Assembly: GCA_012728465.1 (NCBI GenBank)
Contig: JAAYFB010000370.1
Location: 1-6,243 of the forward strand
From: Proteiniphilum sp.
Lineage (GTDB): Bacteria; Bacteroidota; Bacteroidia; Bacteroidales; Dysgonomonadaceae
Direction: 5' to 3'
DNA length: 6,243 nt
Made by a program: the position numbers and the translations under genes. Position 1 is the first letter of the stretch; every line of letters begins with the position of its first letter. Below the pieces are notes generated by a model that was not told the DNA's origin, searched no databases, and saw only the letters and a program-made list of their open reading frames with translations. Shown here piece by piece: positions 5,875-6,243 of the stretch.

Positions 5875-6243
5875 CAATGTCAAATGACATTGACAACTTT
5901 CAAAATTTTTAATTGCAAATGTCATTTGGTATTGACAGATATTTTTTCCAAAAGCTCTAAATGTCAAATGACATTGACAGAAATAAAAATAAAAGACTAT
6001 CGTTTATACTTTTCATTCATAAAATAGATTAACTTTTAGCCCCATTTATAACATGTGTTTACAGTATTGGGAGTTGTTTACTCTCATTTATGCTTGTCAT
6101 TGGTAGTTCAGGGAAGTTTTTACTGCTTTTTAGCTATGACATTGAGAGTAAAAAGAACAAATCACTCTCGTTTATAAATGACATTGAGAGTAAAAAGTTT
6201 TGGGAACTATAAATGACAAATGACATTGGGGTATTTTGACCCT
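5875..6243. repeat. Right 42-bp-period palindromic repeat array, cut by the window end
   Basis: Units begin at 5875, 5917 and 5959 with cores CAATGTCAAATGACATTGAC, AAATGTCATTTGGTATTGAC and AAATGTCAAATGACATTGAC. Further in-phase traces follow: ATGACATTGAGAGTAAAAAG at 6136 and again at 6178, exactly 42 bp apart, and AAATGACAAATGACATT at 6211. Dyad centres lie at 5883.5, 5925.5, 5967.5, 6177.5 and 6219.5. In unit 8 the dyad extends to outer arms ACTCTC (6164-6169) and GAGAGT (6186-6191). The array aligns with the left array at a constant offset of 4874 bp, including the diverged middle units: for example TTTACTCTCA is at 1203 and 6077, and TGGTAGT at 1227 and 6101. Frames crossing it are broken by stops. 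Confidence 0.85.

Overview
The window looks like a low-GC genome segment of the phylum Bacteroidota, most likely order Bacteroidales. The grounds are a TonB-dependent receptor with an unusually long, Arg/Lys/Phe-rich signal peptide of a kind I associate with Bacteroidales, -7 boxes of the Bacteroidota form TAnnTTTG, AT-rich spacers with little Shine-Dalgarno signal, and a DUF4080-type radical SAM protein. The genus cannot be named from this sequence alone.

Layout from left to right: (1) the 3' part of a B12-binding/radical SAM/DUF4080 protein gene, cut by the left edge (+, ends at 935). (2) A gene-free stretch of about 790 bp (936-1729) filled mostly by a degenerate palindromic array with an exact 42-bp period, followed by a compact inverted-repeat cluster. 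(3) A TerC/Alx-family membrane protein gene (-). (4) A divergently transcribed small DUF4112 membrane protein gene (+). (5) A hairpin between convergent gene ends. (6) A BtuB-like TonB-dependent outer-membrane receptor gene (-). (7) A gene-free stretch of about 690 bp to the right edge, holding 8-bp repeats near the receptor promoter and a second copy of the 42-bp array, cut by the window end.

The genes are mostly single transcription units in alternating orientation, so no operon logic links them. The receptor would import a TonB-dependent substrate, and TerC is a probable metal (Mn) exporter. DUF4112 and the radical SAM protein have no assigned pathway here.

The most notable feature is the pair of arrays at 1001-1546 and 5875-6243. 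Each is built on a 42-bp unit whose first part is a dyad (core ATGCCAAATGGCAT in the left copy, ATGTCAAATGACAT in the right). The clear dyads all sit on one 42-bp grid, even across diverged units. The two arrays align to each other at a constant offset of 4874 bp with no visible indel over about 369 bp. Between them, paired stem positions change together (C-G to T-A, and G-C to C-G), and several other stem changes are G-U compatible on the + strand. This points to selection on dyad structure, whether as DNA sites on one helical face, as an RNA fold, or as a mobile repeat family. The arrays directly flank the terC/DUF4112/receptor block.
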